Assembly (NCBI RefSeq): GCF_900107045.1
Contig: NZ_FNON01000001.1
Span: 930,001-994,000, forward strand
Length of the DNA: 64,000 nt
Source: Amycolatopsis xylanica
GTDB lineage: Bacteria; Actinomycetota; Actinomycetes; Mycobacteriales; Pseudonocardiaceae
Direction of reading: 5' to 3'
Shown here piece by piece: positions 52,998 through 60,965 of the stretch; position 1 is the stretch's first letter, and each line of letters starts with the position of its first letter. Below the pieces are notes generated by a model. The model was not told the origin of the DNA. It worked only from the letters and a program-made list of their open reading frames with translations, and searched no databases. A program made the position numbers and the translations under genes.

Positions 52998-54223
52998 GCC
53001 TGCTCTTCGACGCCAGGCCGCTGCGGGAATTCCCGGCTTTCCGCAGGCTGTGGGCGGGTTCCGCGTTGTCGTCCATCGGCAGCCAGATGACCAACCTGGC
53101 GGTGATCGCGCAGGTCTACGACCTCACGCACTCGTCGGTGGCCGTCGCCGGGCTCGGCCTGATCCTGGCCATCTCGATGGTCTCGCTCGGCCTGTTCGGC
53201 GGCTCGGTCGCGGACGCCGTCGACCGCCGCAAGCTGGTGCTGATCACGACCACCGGATTCGCCATCGTGGCCGCTTTGTTCGCGGTACAGGCGTTTTTCG
53301 ACTTCCGGCAGCTCTGGCTGCTCTACCTGCTGGCAGGCGTCCAGTCGGTGCTGATCGCCGCCGGCGCACCGGCGCGCCGCACCTTTCTCTCGCGACTGCT
53401 GCCGCCGGAGCGCGTGTCGGCGGGGGTGGCGCTGGAGCAACTTTCCTTTCACGCCAGCATGTCCGCCGGTCCGGCGCTGGCGGGGATCCTGATCGGCATC
53501 GGCGGCCCGCAGCTGTGTTACGTCGTCGACTTCGTGAGTTTCCTCGGCGCGTTCTACGGCCTCACCGGGCTCGACCCGATGCCGCCCCGCGAAGGTGTCG
53601 CCCGGCCAGGAGTCGCCGCGGTGGTGGAAGGCCTGCGTTTCATCCGGCGGACGCCCGTGCTGGCGGGCGCGTTCCTCGCCGACCTCAGCGCGACCACCCT
53701 GGGCATGCCGATCGCGCTGTTCCCGGCGATCAACGCGGAGAAGTTCGGCGGCGCGCCCCAGACACTCGGCGTGCTGATGGCATCGCTCGCGATCGGCGGT
53801 TTCATCGGCTCGGCGTTTTCCGGCCCCGCGCACCGCATCCGCAAGCAGGGCCGCGCGATGCTGTGGACGGTCGCCGTCTGGGGCGCGGGCATCGCGGGTT
53901 TCGCGCTGGCGGACACGCTGTGGCTCGGCGTGCTCCTGCTGGCGACCGCGGGCGCCGCCGACACGATCAGCGTGATCTTCCGCGCGACGGCCGTCCAGCT
54001 CGAAACGCCCGATCACCTGCGCGGCCGGGTCACCGCGGTCGACTTCGTGATCGGCGCGGGCGGCCCCGAGATCGGCAACGTCCGCGCCGGAGCGGTCGCG
54101 GCCTTCACCACGGCCTCGGTGAGCGCGCTGACCGGCGGCCTCGCGACGGTGCTCGGCGTGCTCGTGATCCGGCTGACGCTCCCGGCGCTCTCTCGCTACG
54201 AGGCTAAACTCGAAGAGCGATGA
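52994..54223 (+). CDS. MFS exporter of the quinolone-type cluster region
   Basis: 409 residues, 12 predicted helices (FRRLWAGSALSSIGSQMTNLAV, loop motif GSVADAVDRRKLVLI). It resembles EntS-like exporters. Translation is coupled to the MarR gene upstream (GTGA) and to the AraC-like gene downstream (ATGA), so it is likely induced when MarR binds its ligand. It may export the product of the adjacent pathway or protect against it. Confidence 0.85.
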   Translation: MSLLFDARPLREFPAFRRLWAGSALSSIGSQMTNLAVIAQVYDLTHSSVAVAGLGLILAISMVSLGLFGGSVADAVDRRKLVLITTTGFAIVAALFAVQAFFDFRQLWLLYLLAGVQSVLIAAGAPARRTFLSRLLPPERVSAGVALEQLSFHASMSAGPALAGILIGIGGPQLCYVVDFVSFLGAFYGLTGLDPMPPREGVARPGVAAVVEGLRFIRRTPVLAGAFLADLSATTLGMPIALFPAINAEKFGGAPQTLGVLMASLAIGGFIGSAFSGPAHRIRKQGRAMLWTVAVWGAGIAGFALADTLWLGVLLLATAGAADTISVIFRATAVQLETPDHLRGRVTAVDFVIGAGGPEIGNVRAGAVAAFTTASVSALTGGLATVLGVLVIRLTLPALSRYEAKLEER

Positions 54224-54939
54224 GCTATGCGGAGCGCGCCCCGGCGAGAGCACTGACCAGGCACGTCGAGTGCCTGTGGGCCCAGCGCGCTCTGGGGCCG
54301 CTCGACCAGCGCGTGGTGCCCGACGGCTGCGTCGACCTGCTCTGGTGGGACGGATCATTGCAGGTCGCTGGCCCGGACACGGCCTGGCGGACGGTCTCGC
54401 TGACCCCGGGTTCGTCCATCGCGGGCATCCGCTTCCGGCCGGGCGCGGGTTCGCTGCTCTTCGGCGGGGTGCCGCTCGACGAGGCCCGCGACCAAGAGCT
54501 GTCCCTCGCCGATCTGTGGGGCGGCCCGGCGGCCCGCTCCCTGTGCACCCGGCTGGCGGACGCGCCCGACCCGGCGCGTGTGCTCGAACAGGCCTTTGTG
54601 GACAGACTGCCGGACTCGGGTGAACTCGATCCGATCGCCTCGGCCGCCGCCCGTGCGTTGAACTCGCCGGAAGCTTTGCCCGTCGCGACTTTGGCGGACC
54701 GCTTCGGCGTCTCACCGCGACAACTCCGCCGCCGCGTCACGGCCGCGGTCGGTTACGGCCCGAAGACCCTCGAAGGCGTCCTCCGCCTGCGGCGTGCGTT
54801 GCGCCTGCTCGAGTCCGGCGGCCCGGCCGCCGAGGTCGCGGCCGTCGCGGGCTACGCCGACCAACCCCACCTGACCCGCGAAATGCACCGCCTCGCCGGC
54901 GTCACCCCCGCCTCGGTCGTGAGTGGCGTGACCGGTTAG
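54220..54939 (+). CDS. AraC-family transcriptional regulator
   Basis: 239 residues. The N-terminal ~130 residues form a DUF6597-like sensor (LTRHVECLWAQ, VVPDGCVDLLWWDG, IAGIRFRPGAGSLLFG). The C-terminal ~90 residues are the AraC HTH pair (TLADRFGVSPRQLRRRVTAAVG, AEVAAVAGYADQPHLTREMH). Start overlaps the MFS stop. Its last seven residues and TAG stop lie inside a 48 bp palindrome, as does the stop of the convergent gene. It may act as the second regulator of the locus. Confidence 0.87.
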   Translation: MSYAERAPARALTRHVECLWAQRALGPLDQRVVPDGCVDLLWWDGSLQVAGPDTAWRTVSLTPGSSIAGIRFRPGAGSLLFGGVPLDEARDQELSLADLWGGPAARSLCTRLADAPDPARVLEQAFVDRLPDSGELDPIASAAARALNSPEALPVATLADRFGVSPRQLRRRVTAAVGYGPKTLEGVLRLRRALRLLESGGPAAEVAAVAGYADQPHLTREMHRLAGVTPASVVSGVTG

Positions 54940-54962
54940 AACCGGCCATACCACTCACGACC
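54915..54962. repeat. 48 bp palindrome (family A, copy 4)
   Basis: GGTCGTGAGTGG...CCACTCACGACC with the CCGGTTAGAACCGG centre. It contains the stop codons of both convergent genes, TAG at 54937-54939 for the AraC gene and TGA (complement of 54955-54957) for the hypothetical gene. Confidence 0.85.
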
Positions 54963-55914
54963 GGCGTGCGGCGGCGCGCTCGGGAAAGCGGGCGGTGGCC
55001 GCCTCGATGGCGGCGGGGGCGCGCTTCGTGCCCGAGCGCGCGAGGAGGAGGTCGAACGCCTCGTCTGTCGGGAACCGGGCGAGCATGTCGAGCATGGTCT
55101 TGTTGTTGGGCTTGCGGTCGAGCAGCCGCGCGAGCGTCGGCGCGATGGCCGGGCCGACGCCGTCAGCGACCGTGTACAGCACATTGAGATAGTCGACGTA
55201 TTCGCGCACACGCCCCACGGCCGCGAGCGCCTCGAACTGCTCGGCCGTGCCGATCGAGCACAGCAGCATGGTCCAGTCGGTCTTCGGCCCGCCGCGCTTC
55301 ACGGCGAGCGCGCACAGCTCGTCGACCCAGTCCTCGCGATCTGGGGCCAGGTAGGCGGCGATCGAGCGGGTCAGCAGATCGGCCCGCTGATCCTCGATCG
55401 CCGCGACGGCCTCGGCGTACTCGTCATCGGATGCCGCGGCCAGCAGCTCGCGCGCGCGGGTCAGGACGTGGCCGGGCCAGAGGTAGAAGGCCTCATCCGG
55501 CTTGGTGATCCCGAGCACCCACTTGTCGCTGCCGACATCCTTGGGTTTGAGGTCGACGCGTCCCAGCTCGACGGCGGCGCGAGCGGCGAAGGCCAGCCCG
55601 TGGCGGGTCGTCCAGGCGTCGGCGAGGATGTCCAGCTTCTCACGTTCGTCGTAGGAGTACGCCCGCAGCACGAGGCATGCCCCGAGCGCCGCGCCGAACG
55701 GGTTCGCCTCGCCGTCGGCGTACGCGCGCGCCTCGGCGAGCAGCGCCGGGTCGTCCACAGAGGACGGCCAGCTGGGCAGCACCCTTTCGAGCTCCGCCTG
55801 GAAGAACTTCTCGGCCTCGGTGTCGATCGGCTTGACCTCGCGCAGCCTGCCGCCACGCCGCTGGTGGATGTGCGGCCACCACTGTTCGGGGATGACGAAC
55901 GTGTTCTCGTCCAC
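54955..55914 (-). CDS. Hypothetical helical-repeat protein
   Basis: 319 residues from GTG 55914. The N-terminus (VIPEQWWPHIHQRRGG) is basic and aromatic, and the rest is helical with armadillo/HEAT-like spacing (GLAFAARAAVELGRVDL, ADLLTRSIAAYLAPD, AIAPTLARLLDRKPN). No catalytic motif, signal peptide or membrane helix is seen, and I do not recognise the family. The stop lies in a 48 bp palindrome. It is codirectional with the downstream-numbered GST-like gene and 42 bp from it. Confidence 0.65.
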   Translation of the reverse strand: MDENTFVIPEQWWPHIHQRRGGRLREVKPIDTEAEKFFQAELERVLPSWPSSVDDPALLAEARAYADGEANPFGAALGACLVLRAYSYDEREKLDILADAWTTRHGLAFAARAAVELGRVDLKPKDVGSDKWVLGITKPDEAFYLWPGHVLTRARELLAAASDDEYAEAVAAIEDQRADLLTRSIAAYLAPDREDWVDELCALAVKRGGPKTDWTMLLCSIGTAEQFEALAAVGRVREYVDYLNVLYTVADGVGPAIAPTLARLLDRKPNNKTMLDMLARFPTDEAFDLLLARSGTKRAPAAIEAATARFPERAAARRS

Positions 55915-55926
55915 GCCCCGACCCTA

Positions 55927-55954
55927 CCCGGGATAAAGCCCGCTTTATCCCGGG
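55927..55954. repeat. CCCGGGATAAAGCCCGCTTTATCCCGGG-type palindrome (family B, copy 4)
   Basis: A perfect 12 bp stem with a 4 nt CCCG loop. It ends 2 bp before the stop codon of the GST-like gene and so may terminate that transcript just before the next codirectional gene. Confidence 0.8.
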
Positions 55955-55955
55955 C

Positions 55956-56969
55956 TCAATCCAGCGCCGGGACCGGCTCCAGCGGCGGGCCGGGCGGGGT
56001 GCCGTCGCCGAAGGGGCGGCCGCCCAAGGTTTCCCGGTGATGCGGGGTGAGCCAGGCGCGCGGGTCGGGCCCGGCGGCGACCACGCGTGTCGGGTTGATC
56101 GCCGAGTGCACGTAGTAGTAATGCCAGCGGATGTGGTCGAAGTCCGTGGTGTCGCCGAAACCCGGCGTCTGGAAGAGGTCGCGCGCGTACGCCCACAGCG
56201 CCGGGTACTCGATGAGCTTGCGGATGTTGCACTTGAAGTGCCCGTGGTACACCGCGTCGAAGCGGACCAGGGTGGTGAACAGCCGGATGTCGGCCTCGGT
56301 GATCGTGTCGCCGACCAGGTAACGCTGGCCGGTCAGCCGCTCCTCGAGCTCGTCGAGCCTGGCGAACAGCGCGGTCACCGCGCGGTCGTAACTCTCCTGG
56401 TGCGGCGCGAATCCCGAGCGGTAGACGCCGTTGTTCACGTCGCGGTAGACGACCTCGTTCAAGGCGTCGATCTCGTCGCGCAGCGGCTCCGGGTACAGCA
56501 CGGGGGAGCCGGGGCGGGCCAGCGCCGCCCATTCGATGCCGAAGTCGATGGTCAGCTGGGCGAAGTCGTTGCTGACCAGGTGCCCGGTGGGGATGTCGAC
56601 CAGCCCGGGCACGCTCACCCCGCCGGTGTAGTCCGGCCTGCGCGCGAGATAGGCCTCGCGCAGCGCGTGGATGCCCAGCACCGGGTCCTTGTCACCGGGG
56701 CTGCCGGTCTTCTCGGTGAACACCCAGTGGGCGTCGCCGTCGATGTCCTCCTGGATGGGGTCGGTGATCGCGAGCGAGATCGCCTCGTCGAGGCCCATCA
56801 GCCTGCGCACGATGTTGACCCGGTGCGCCCAGGGACACGCGCGGTTGATGACCAGGCGATAGCGGCCAGCCTCGACGGGCCAGCCGTCACGGGCGTCCGC
56901 CGTCACGCGGTCGGTGAACGCCATCGGATCGCGAACGAGTTCACGGGTGGGTGTCTCTCCGGCCTTCAT
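55956..56969 (-). CDS. Glutathionyl-hydroquinone-reductase-like (Xi-class GST) protein
   Basis: 337 residues. The catalytic Cys45 lies in INRACPWAHRV, and the family marks WVFTEKTGSPGDKDPVLG, VPGLVD, NDFAQLTIDF, VYRSGFA and TRFDAVYHGHFKCN-like text (here VRFDAVYHGHFKCN) are present. Xi-class enzymes reduce glutathionyl-hydroquinones; actinomycetes use mycothiol, so the thiol partner here is probably mycothiol. A TACCAT box ends 7 nt before ATG 56969, predicting a leaderless mRNA. The LexA-like box at 56994-57009 overlaps the expected -35 region. It is divergent from ku. Confidence 0.87.
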   Translation of the reverse strand: MKAGETPTRELVRDPMAFTDRVTADARDGWPVEAGRYRLVINRACPWAHRVNIVRRLMGLDEAISLAITDPIQEDIDGDAHWVFTEKTGSPGDKDPVLGIHALREAYLARRPDYTGGVSVPGLVDIPTGHLVSNDFAQLTIDFGIEWAALARPGSPVLYPEPLRDEIDALNEVVYRDVNNGVYRSGFAPHQESYDRAVTALFARLDELEERLTGQRYLVGDTITEADIRLFTTLVRFDAVYHGHFKCNIRKLIEYPALWAYARDLFQTPGFGDTTDFDHIRWHYYYVHSAINPTRVVAAGPDPRAWLTPHHRETLGGRPFGDGTPPGPPLEPVPALD

Positions 56970-56993
56970 GGTCCCGATGGTAACCGCGAATAC

Positions 56994-57009
56994 TCGAACA
57001 CGCGTTCGC
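56994..57009. promoter_or_regulatory. LexA-like SOS box between the GST-like gene and ku
   Basis: TCGAAC-N4-GTTCGC matches the actinobacterial SOS-box consensus TCGAAC-N4-GTTCGA at 11 of 12 positions, with a perfect GAAC-N4-GTTC core. It lies 25 bp from the GST-like start and about 85 bp from the ku start. Confidence 0.55.
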
Positions 57010-57093
57010 AAACCTGATCGTTGTGGAGTTTTCCCAGCTCACCGCCCGGGGTACCGTGGGTATGCAGGCACCTCACAACGATGCCGGAGGTCG

Positions 57094-57960
57094 ATGGCGA
57101 TGCGGGCGATGTGGAAGGGTTCAGTCTCTTTCGGACTGGTCACGATCCCGATCCAGCTCTACGCGGCGACCGAGAACAAGAACGTCTCGCTACGCCAGGT
57201 GCACGAGGCCGACGGCGGCCGCATCCAGTACAAGCGCGTCTGCACGATCGACGGCGAAGAAGTGCCGTACGCCGAGATCGCCAAGGGCTACGAGCTCGAC
57301 GACGGCGAGATGGTCGTGATCACCGACGAGGACCTGGCCGAGCTGCCGCTGTCCACGTCGAAGCTGATCGACGTGCTCGAGTTCGTGCCGCTGGAGTCGA
57401 TCGACCCGATCCAGTTCGACAAGACCTACTACCTCGAACCGCAGAAGACCGCGACCAAGCCGTACGTGCTGCTGCGCGACGCGCTGCACAAGTCCGGGCA
57501 TGTCGCCGTCGCCAAGGTGGCCATCCGCCAGCGGGAATCGCTTGCCATCCTGCGCGTGGTGTCGGACGTGCTCGTCATGACGACCATCCTCTGGCCGGAC
57601 GAGGTGCGCACGCCGGACTTCGGCTTCCTGCGCGAGGAGGCGCCGCAGGTGCGAGCGCAGGAGCTGACCATGGCCGGTTCGCTGATCGACTCGATGTCCG
57701 AGCCGGTCTTCGAGCCCGACAAGTACACCGACACCTACCGCGAGGCCCTCGAGGCGATGATCGAGGCCAAGGCGCAGGGCGGCACCACGAAGAAGACCGC
57801 CAAGCCGGGCGCGAAGGCCGAGGTCGTCGACCTGATGTCCGCGCTGCAGGCGAGTGTCAGCGAGGCCAAGAAGACCCGCAAGCCCGCCACCACCAGGAAG
57901 AAGCCCGCCGCGGCCGCCGAGAAGAAGGCGCCGGCACGCCGGTCCAGCAAGAGCGCATAG
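57094..57960 (+). CDS. ku: Non-homologous end-joining protein Ku
   Basis: 288 residues. It matches bacterial Ku along its length: MWKGSVSFGLVTIPIQLYAAT, QVHEADGGRIQYKRVCTIDG, YVLLRDALHKSGHVAVAKVA, LWPDEVRTPDFGFL and DSMSEPVFEPDKYTDTYREAL. It binds DNA ends as a homodimer and recruits LigD. The C-terminal tail (~235-288) is Lys/Ala-rich (RKPATTRKKPAAAAEKKAPA), as in Ku proteins with extra DNA-binding extensions. ATG 57094 and ATG 57100 are both possible; GGAGG lies 3 nt before the first and 9 nt before the second. No ligD gene is in the window. Confidence 0.94.
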   Translation: MAMRAMWKGSVSFGLVTIPIQLYAATENKNVSLRQVHEADGGRIQYKRVCTIDGEEVPYAEIAKGYELDDGEMVVITDEDLAELPLSTSKLIDVLEFVPLESIDPIQFDKTYYLEPQKTATKPYVLLRDALHKSGHVAVAKVAIRQRESLAILRVVSDVLVMTTILWPDEVRTPDFGFLREEAPQVRAQELTMAGSLIDSMSEPVFEPDKYTDTYREALEAMIEAKAQGGTTKKTAKPGAKAEVVDLMSALQASVSEAKKTRKPATTRKKPAAAAEKKAPARRSSKSA

Positions 57961-58093
57961 CACCGGTTGCGCTACCGGCCTTCACGGGAGTATGCGAGGC
58001 GACACGCCGCCGAGGTGCCAGAATTTGTCGGTCCCCGGTGGTACCAAGAGGTGACCGCTGCTCTGCCGAACCTCGTGGAAGGCGTGGAAACCG

Positions 58094-58297
58094 ATGATGT
58101 GTGCGCTGTGCGCCGCCGAACTCGACCACTGCCACGGCACCCTGATCGTGCACCCGAACGGCGACGTCGAATGCATGGAGCCGGACTGCACCGACCTCGA
58201 CGCCGTCCGGCACGAGTTCACGATCGACTGCCTGACGGTCGAGGGTGGCTGCCCGTGTGCGGTTATTCCGGCCGAGGCTCTGCTCCACGCGTCCTGA
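58094..58297 (+). CDS. Small Cys-rich protein
   Basis: 67 residues with seven cysteines and several histidines (MCALCAAELDHCHGTLIVH, VECMEPDCTDLD, TIDCLTVEGGCPCAVI). The spaced CxxC, HCH and CPC pairs suggest zinc binding. It begins 133 bp after ku and its 3' end overlaps the convergent MFS exporter by 35 bp. Function unknown. The N-terminal MM may start at either Met. Confidence 0.65.
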   Translation: MMCALCAAELDHCHGTLIVHPNGDVECMEPDCTDLDAVRHEFTIDCLTVEGGCPCAVIPAEALLHAS

Positions 58298-59702
58298 GCT
58301 GGTCGGTGTGCCGCGGCATCAGCAGGATCGCCGCGACCGCCAGCGCCGAGACGGCCACCAGCGCCGTGAACACGTTGTGCGTGGCCTGGTAGAGCGACTC
58401 CTCGTTCGCCAGTGTCGCGTTCGCGATGGCGCCGAACATCGCCGCCCCGACCGCGCTGCCCAGTGACCGGCAGAACATGTTCGTCGCGGTCACCACGCCC
58501 CGCTTGTCCCAGCCGACCGTCGACTGGACGGCCACGACCGTCGGGCTCGACAGCAGGCCCAGCCCGATCCCGAGGATGAACGCCGAGACCGCGGCCAGCC
58601 CCAGCCAGGAGTGCTCGCCGAGCACCGCCGCGACGACGGAGCCCACGATGATCACCCCGCTGCCGATCAGCGCCGTGTCGCGGAAGCCGATCCGCAGGTA
58701 GACGCGGCCGGACAGGCTCGCGGAGATCGGCCAGCCGACCGTCAGCGCGGCGAGCGCGAACCCGGCGGCGAGCGCGCCGAACCCGAGCACGCCCTGTGCG
58801 TAGGTCGGCAGGTAGGAGCTGAGTCCCATCATCACCGCGCCGACGATGAGCGCGACCAGGTTGCCGCTGTTGAGCACCCGGTGCTGGAACACCCAGAGCG
58901 GCAGGATCGGCTCGGCCGCCTTGCGCTCGACGAAGACGAACACGGCCAGCAGCACCACCGCGACCGCGAAGATCGCCAGGCTGGCCGGTGACGCCCAGCC
59001 CCAGGTCACGCCGCCTTCGAGCAGGCCGAGGATGAGCAGTGAGCAGCCGATGGTGAGCAGCGCGGCGCCCGTGTAGTCGATGCGGTGCGCCTGGCGCTCG
59101 ACGCGCTCCGGGAACTTGCGCGCGAGCGTCCACGCGGCGATCGCGCCGAGCGGCAGGTTGACGAAGAAGATCCAGCGCCAGTCGAGGTACTCGGAGAACA
59201 CACCGCCGAGCGTCGGCCCGACGACCGAGGCGATCGCCCAGACGCTGGCGACGTAACCCTGCACCCTGGCGCGTTCCTCGACGGTGTAGAGGTCGCCGAT
59301 CATGGTCATGCTCATCGGCTGGATCGCGCCGGCGCCGATGCCCTGGATGGCGCGCGCGGCGATCAGCACCGGCATGCTCCACGCGGCCCCGCACAGCACT
59401 GAGCCCAGCAGGAATACGGCAATCCCGAAGAACATCACCGGCTTGCGGCCGAGCACGTCGGCGAACTTGCCGTAGAGCGGGGTGGTGACGGCTTGAGTCA
59501 GCAGGTAGATCGAAAAAAGCCACGGAAACTGGGTGAAACCACCCAAATCGCGGACGATCGACGGCACGGCGGTCGCGATGATCGTGCTGTCGAGCGCCAC
59601 CAGCCCGGTGCTGAGCATGACCGCGGCGAGCACCGGGCCGCGCTCCGACCGGAGACCGACCCCCTTGGCCCCCTTGGACCGCTTGGACACCGTCTCGGTC
59701 AT
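58263..59702 (-). CDS. DHA2-family MFS exporter (14 helices)
   Basis: 479 residues with 14 predicted helices, helix 1 motif LVALDSTIIATAVPSIVRDL, loop motif GKFADVLGRKPVM and helix 5 motif AIASVVGPTLGGVFSEYL. It is typical of drug/H+ antiporters of the EmrB/QacA kind. GGAAGGA 6 nt upstream supports ATG 59702. It stands alone between convergent and divergent genes, with no regulator beside it. The 3' end overlaps the small Cys-rich gene. Confidence 0.88.
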   Translation of the reverse strand: MTETVSKRSKGAKGVGLRSERGPVLAAVMLSTGLVALDSTIIATAVPSIVRDLGGFTQFPWLFSIYLLTQAVTTPLYGKFADVLGRKPVMFFGIAVFLLGSVLCGAAWSMPVLIAARAIQGIGAGAIQPMSMTMIGDLYTVEERARVQGYVASVWAIASVVGPTLGGVFSEYLDWRWIFFVNLPLGAIAAWTLARKFPERVERQAHRIDYTGAALLTIGCSLLILGLLEGGVTWGWASPASLAIFAVAVVLLAVFVFVERKAAEPILPLWVFQHRVLNSGNLVALIVGAVMMGLSSYLPTYAQGVLGFGALAAGFALAALTVGWPISASLSGRVYLRIGFRDTALIGSGVIIVGSVVAAVLGEHSWLGLAAVSAFILGIGLGLLSSPTVVAVQSTVGWDKRGVVTATNMFCRSLGSAVGAAMFGAIANATLANEESLYQATHNVFTALVAVSALAVAAILLMPRHTDQLRTRGAEPRPE

Positions 59703-59810
59703 GCGTGGTCCTTCCGTGGAATCCCCAGTGCCGACTCTCCGAGTCAACTGTTTCGCATACGCAAGCATTCCATGACGTGCGGATCGGCGGCGAACTGATT
59801 TGATGAGCGG

Positions 59811-60965
59811 ATGACTCGCTGGGTGCGGCCGATCCGGAACGGCTGGGTGGTGCGCGACCGCGTGCCGGGGCCGGACGTGGACGAGTTCGGCGACCCCACC
59901 CGCGTCGCCGCGGCGCTGGCGGCGCCCGGCGGCGCCGAGGGCACGCTGCTCGCCGTGCAGCACCCGCATCGGACCCCCGCCGCGCTGGCGGCGGGGCTCG
60001 GCCTGACCGAGGCGCTGCCGATCGCACGGGCCGCTTTGTCCTATTTGCGCTCGTACCACTACGAGCCGGTCTCCGAGGTCGTCGGCCTGTACGAGATCGA
60101 CGGCGCGGACGGATCGGTGCTCGGCGTCCTCTGCATGGTCGATCCCGCTGTCGTCGGCGCCGACGGGATCTCGCACGTCCGGCACACCGAGGACGTCTAC
60201 CCGGACGTCGTCGAGGAGCGGGCGGCGATGCTGGCCGGTCTGGGCTGCGCGACCAGTGCGGCGCTGCTCGTGCCCGAGGCTGAAGGCTGGGTGCTCACCG
60301 AGAAGGTCCGCGAGATCCTGAGCACGCTGGACACGCCCGCTGTGTCCACTGTGGACTCCGTCGGCAGGCGGCATCGGCTGTGGTTGCTCGGCAGCGGTGA
60401 CCACCAGGACGAGGTGATCGCGCTGGCGCAGCGGCACACGCTGCTGGTCGCCGACGGCAATCACCGCGTCGCCGCCTCGGCCGCGGCCGGGTCACTGCTC
60501 GCGCTGGTGACCGGGGGACCGCGCCTCGAGATCGGGCCAATTCACCGCGCGCTCACCGGCACGGGCTTTTCGCTGGCGGAACTGGCTTCCCGCTGGCGCG
60601 CCGCCGGGCTCGACGTCCGCGAGACCGATGATCGGACCGTGGAACTGGGTTCGGTGGTCGTGCTCGCGGGTTCGTCGGCGCTGCGGGTGCGGTTGCCCTC
60701 GCTGGGGAAGCCGTCGATCGACCACCGGGTGGTCGAGCAGGTGCTGATCCACGAGGCGCTCGGCATCGACCCGGAGGGCCCGGCGCTGGTCCCGATCCTG
60801 CCGGGCGGCCGGACCGTGCTGTCCGATGTGGACGCGACGCTCCTGCTCGCCCCGGTCCCGCTGGCCGACCTGCTGGCCACGCACGCGGCAGGGCTGCGCA
60901 TGCCGCGCAAGGCCACCTACTTCACGCCCAAGCCGCGCAGCGGGCTCCTGCTCGCGGACCTGTGA
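59811..60965 (+). CDS. DUF1015-family protein
   Basis: 384 residues. Diagnostic segments include LLVADGNHRVAASAAAGS (~222-239), DHRVVEQVLIHEALG and the C-terminal KATYFTPKPRSGLLLADL. The family is widespread and cytoplasmic, often near serine or NAD metabolism genes, but its reaction is not established. No ribosome site is strong. The 3' end overlaps the convergent GT87 gene by 49 bp, so the last 16 residues are encoded over the other gene's end. Confidence 0.85.
   Translation: MTRWVRPIRNGWVVRDRVPGPDVDEFGDPTRVAAALAAPGGAEGTLLAVQHPHRTPAALAAGLGLTEALPIARAALSYLRSYHYEPVSEVVGLYEIDGADGSVLGVLCMVDPAVVGADGISHVRHTEDVYPDVVEERAAMLAGLGCATSAALLVPEAEGWVLTEKVREILSTLDTPAVSTVDSVGRRHRLWLLGSGDHQDEVIALAQRHTLLVADGNHRVAASAAAGSLLALVTGGPRLEIGPIHRALTGTGFSLAELASRWRAAGLDVRETDDRTVELGSVVVLAGSSALRVRLPSLGKPSIDHRVVEQVLIHEALGIDPEGPALVPILPGGRTVLSDVDATLLLAPVPLADLLATHAAGLRMPRKATYFTPKPRSGLLLADL

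Noticed and set aside
57021..58097. Overlapping 358-residue frame across ku
   Set aside because: Arg-rich alternative frame of ku with no domain; ku itself is unmistakable.
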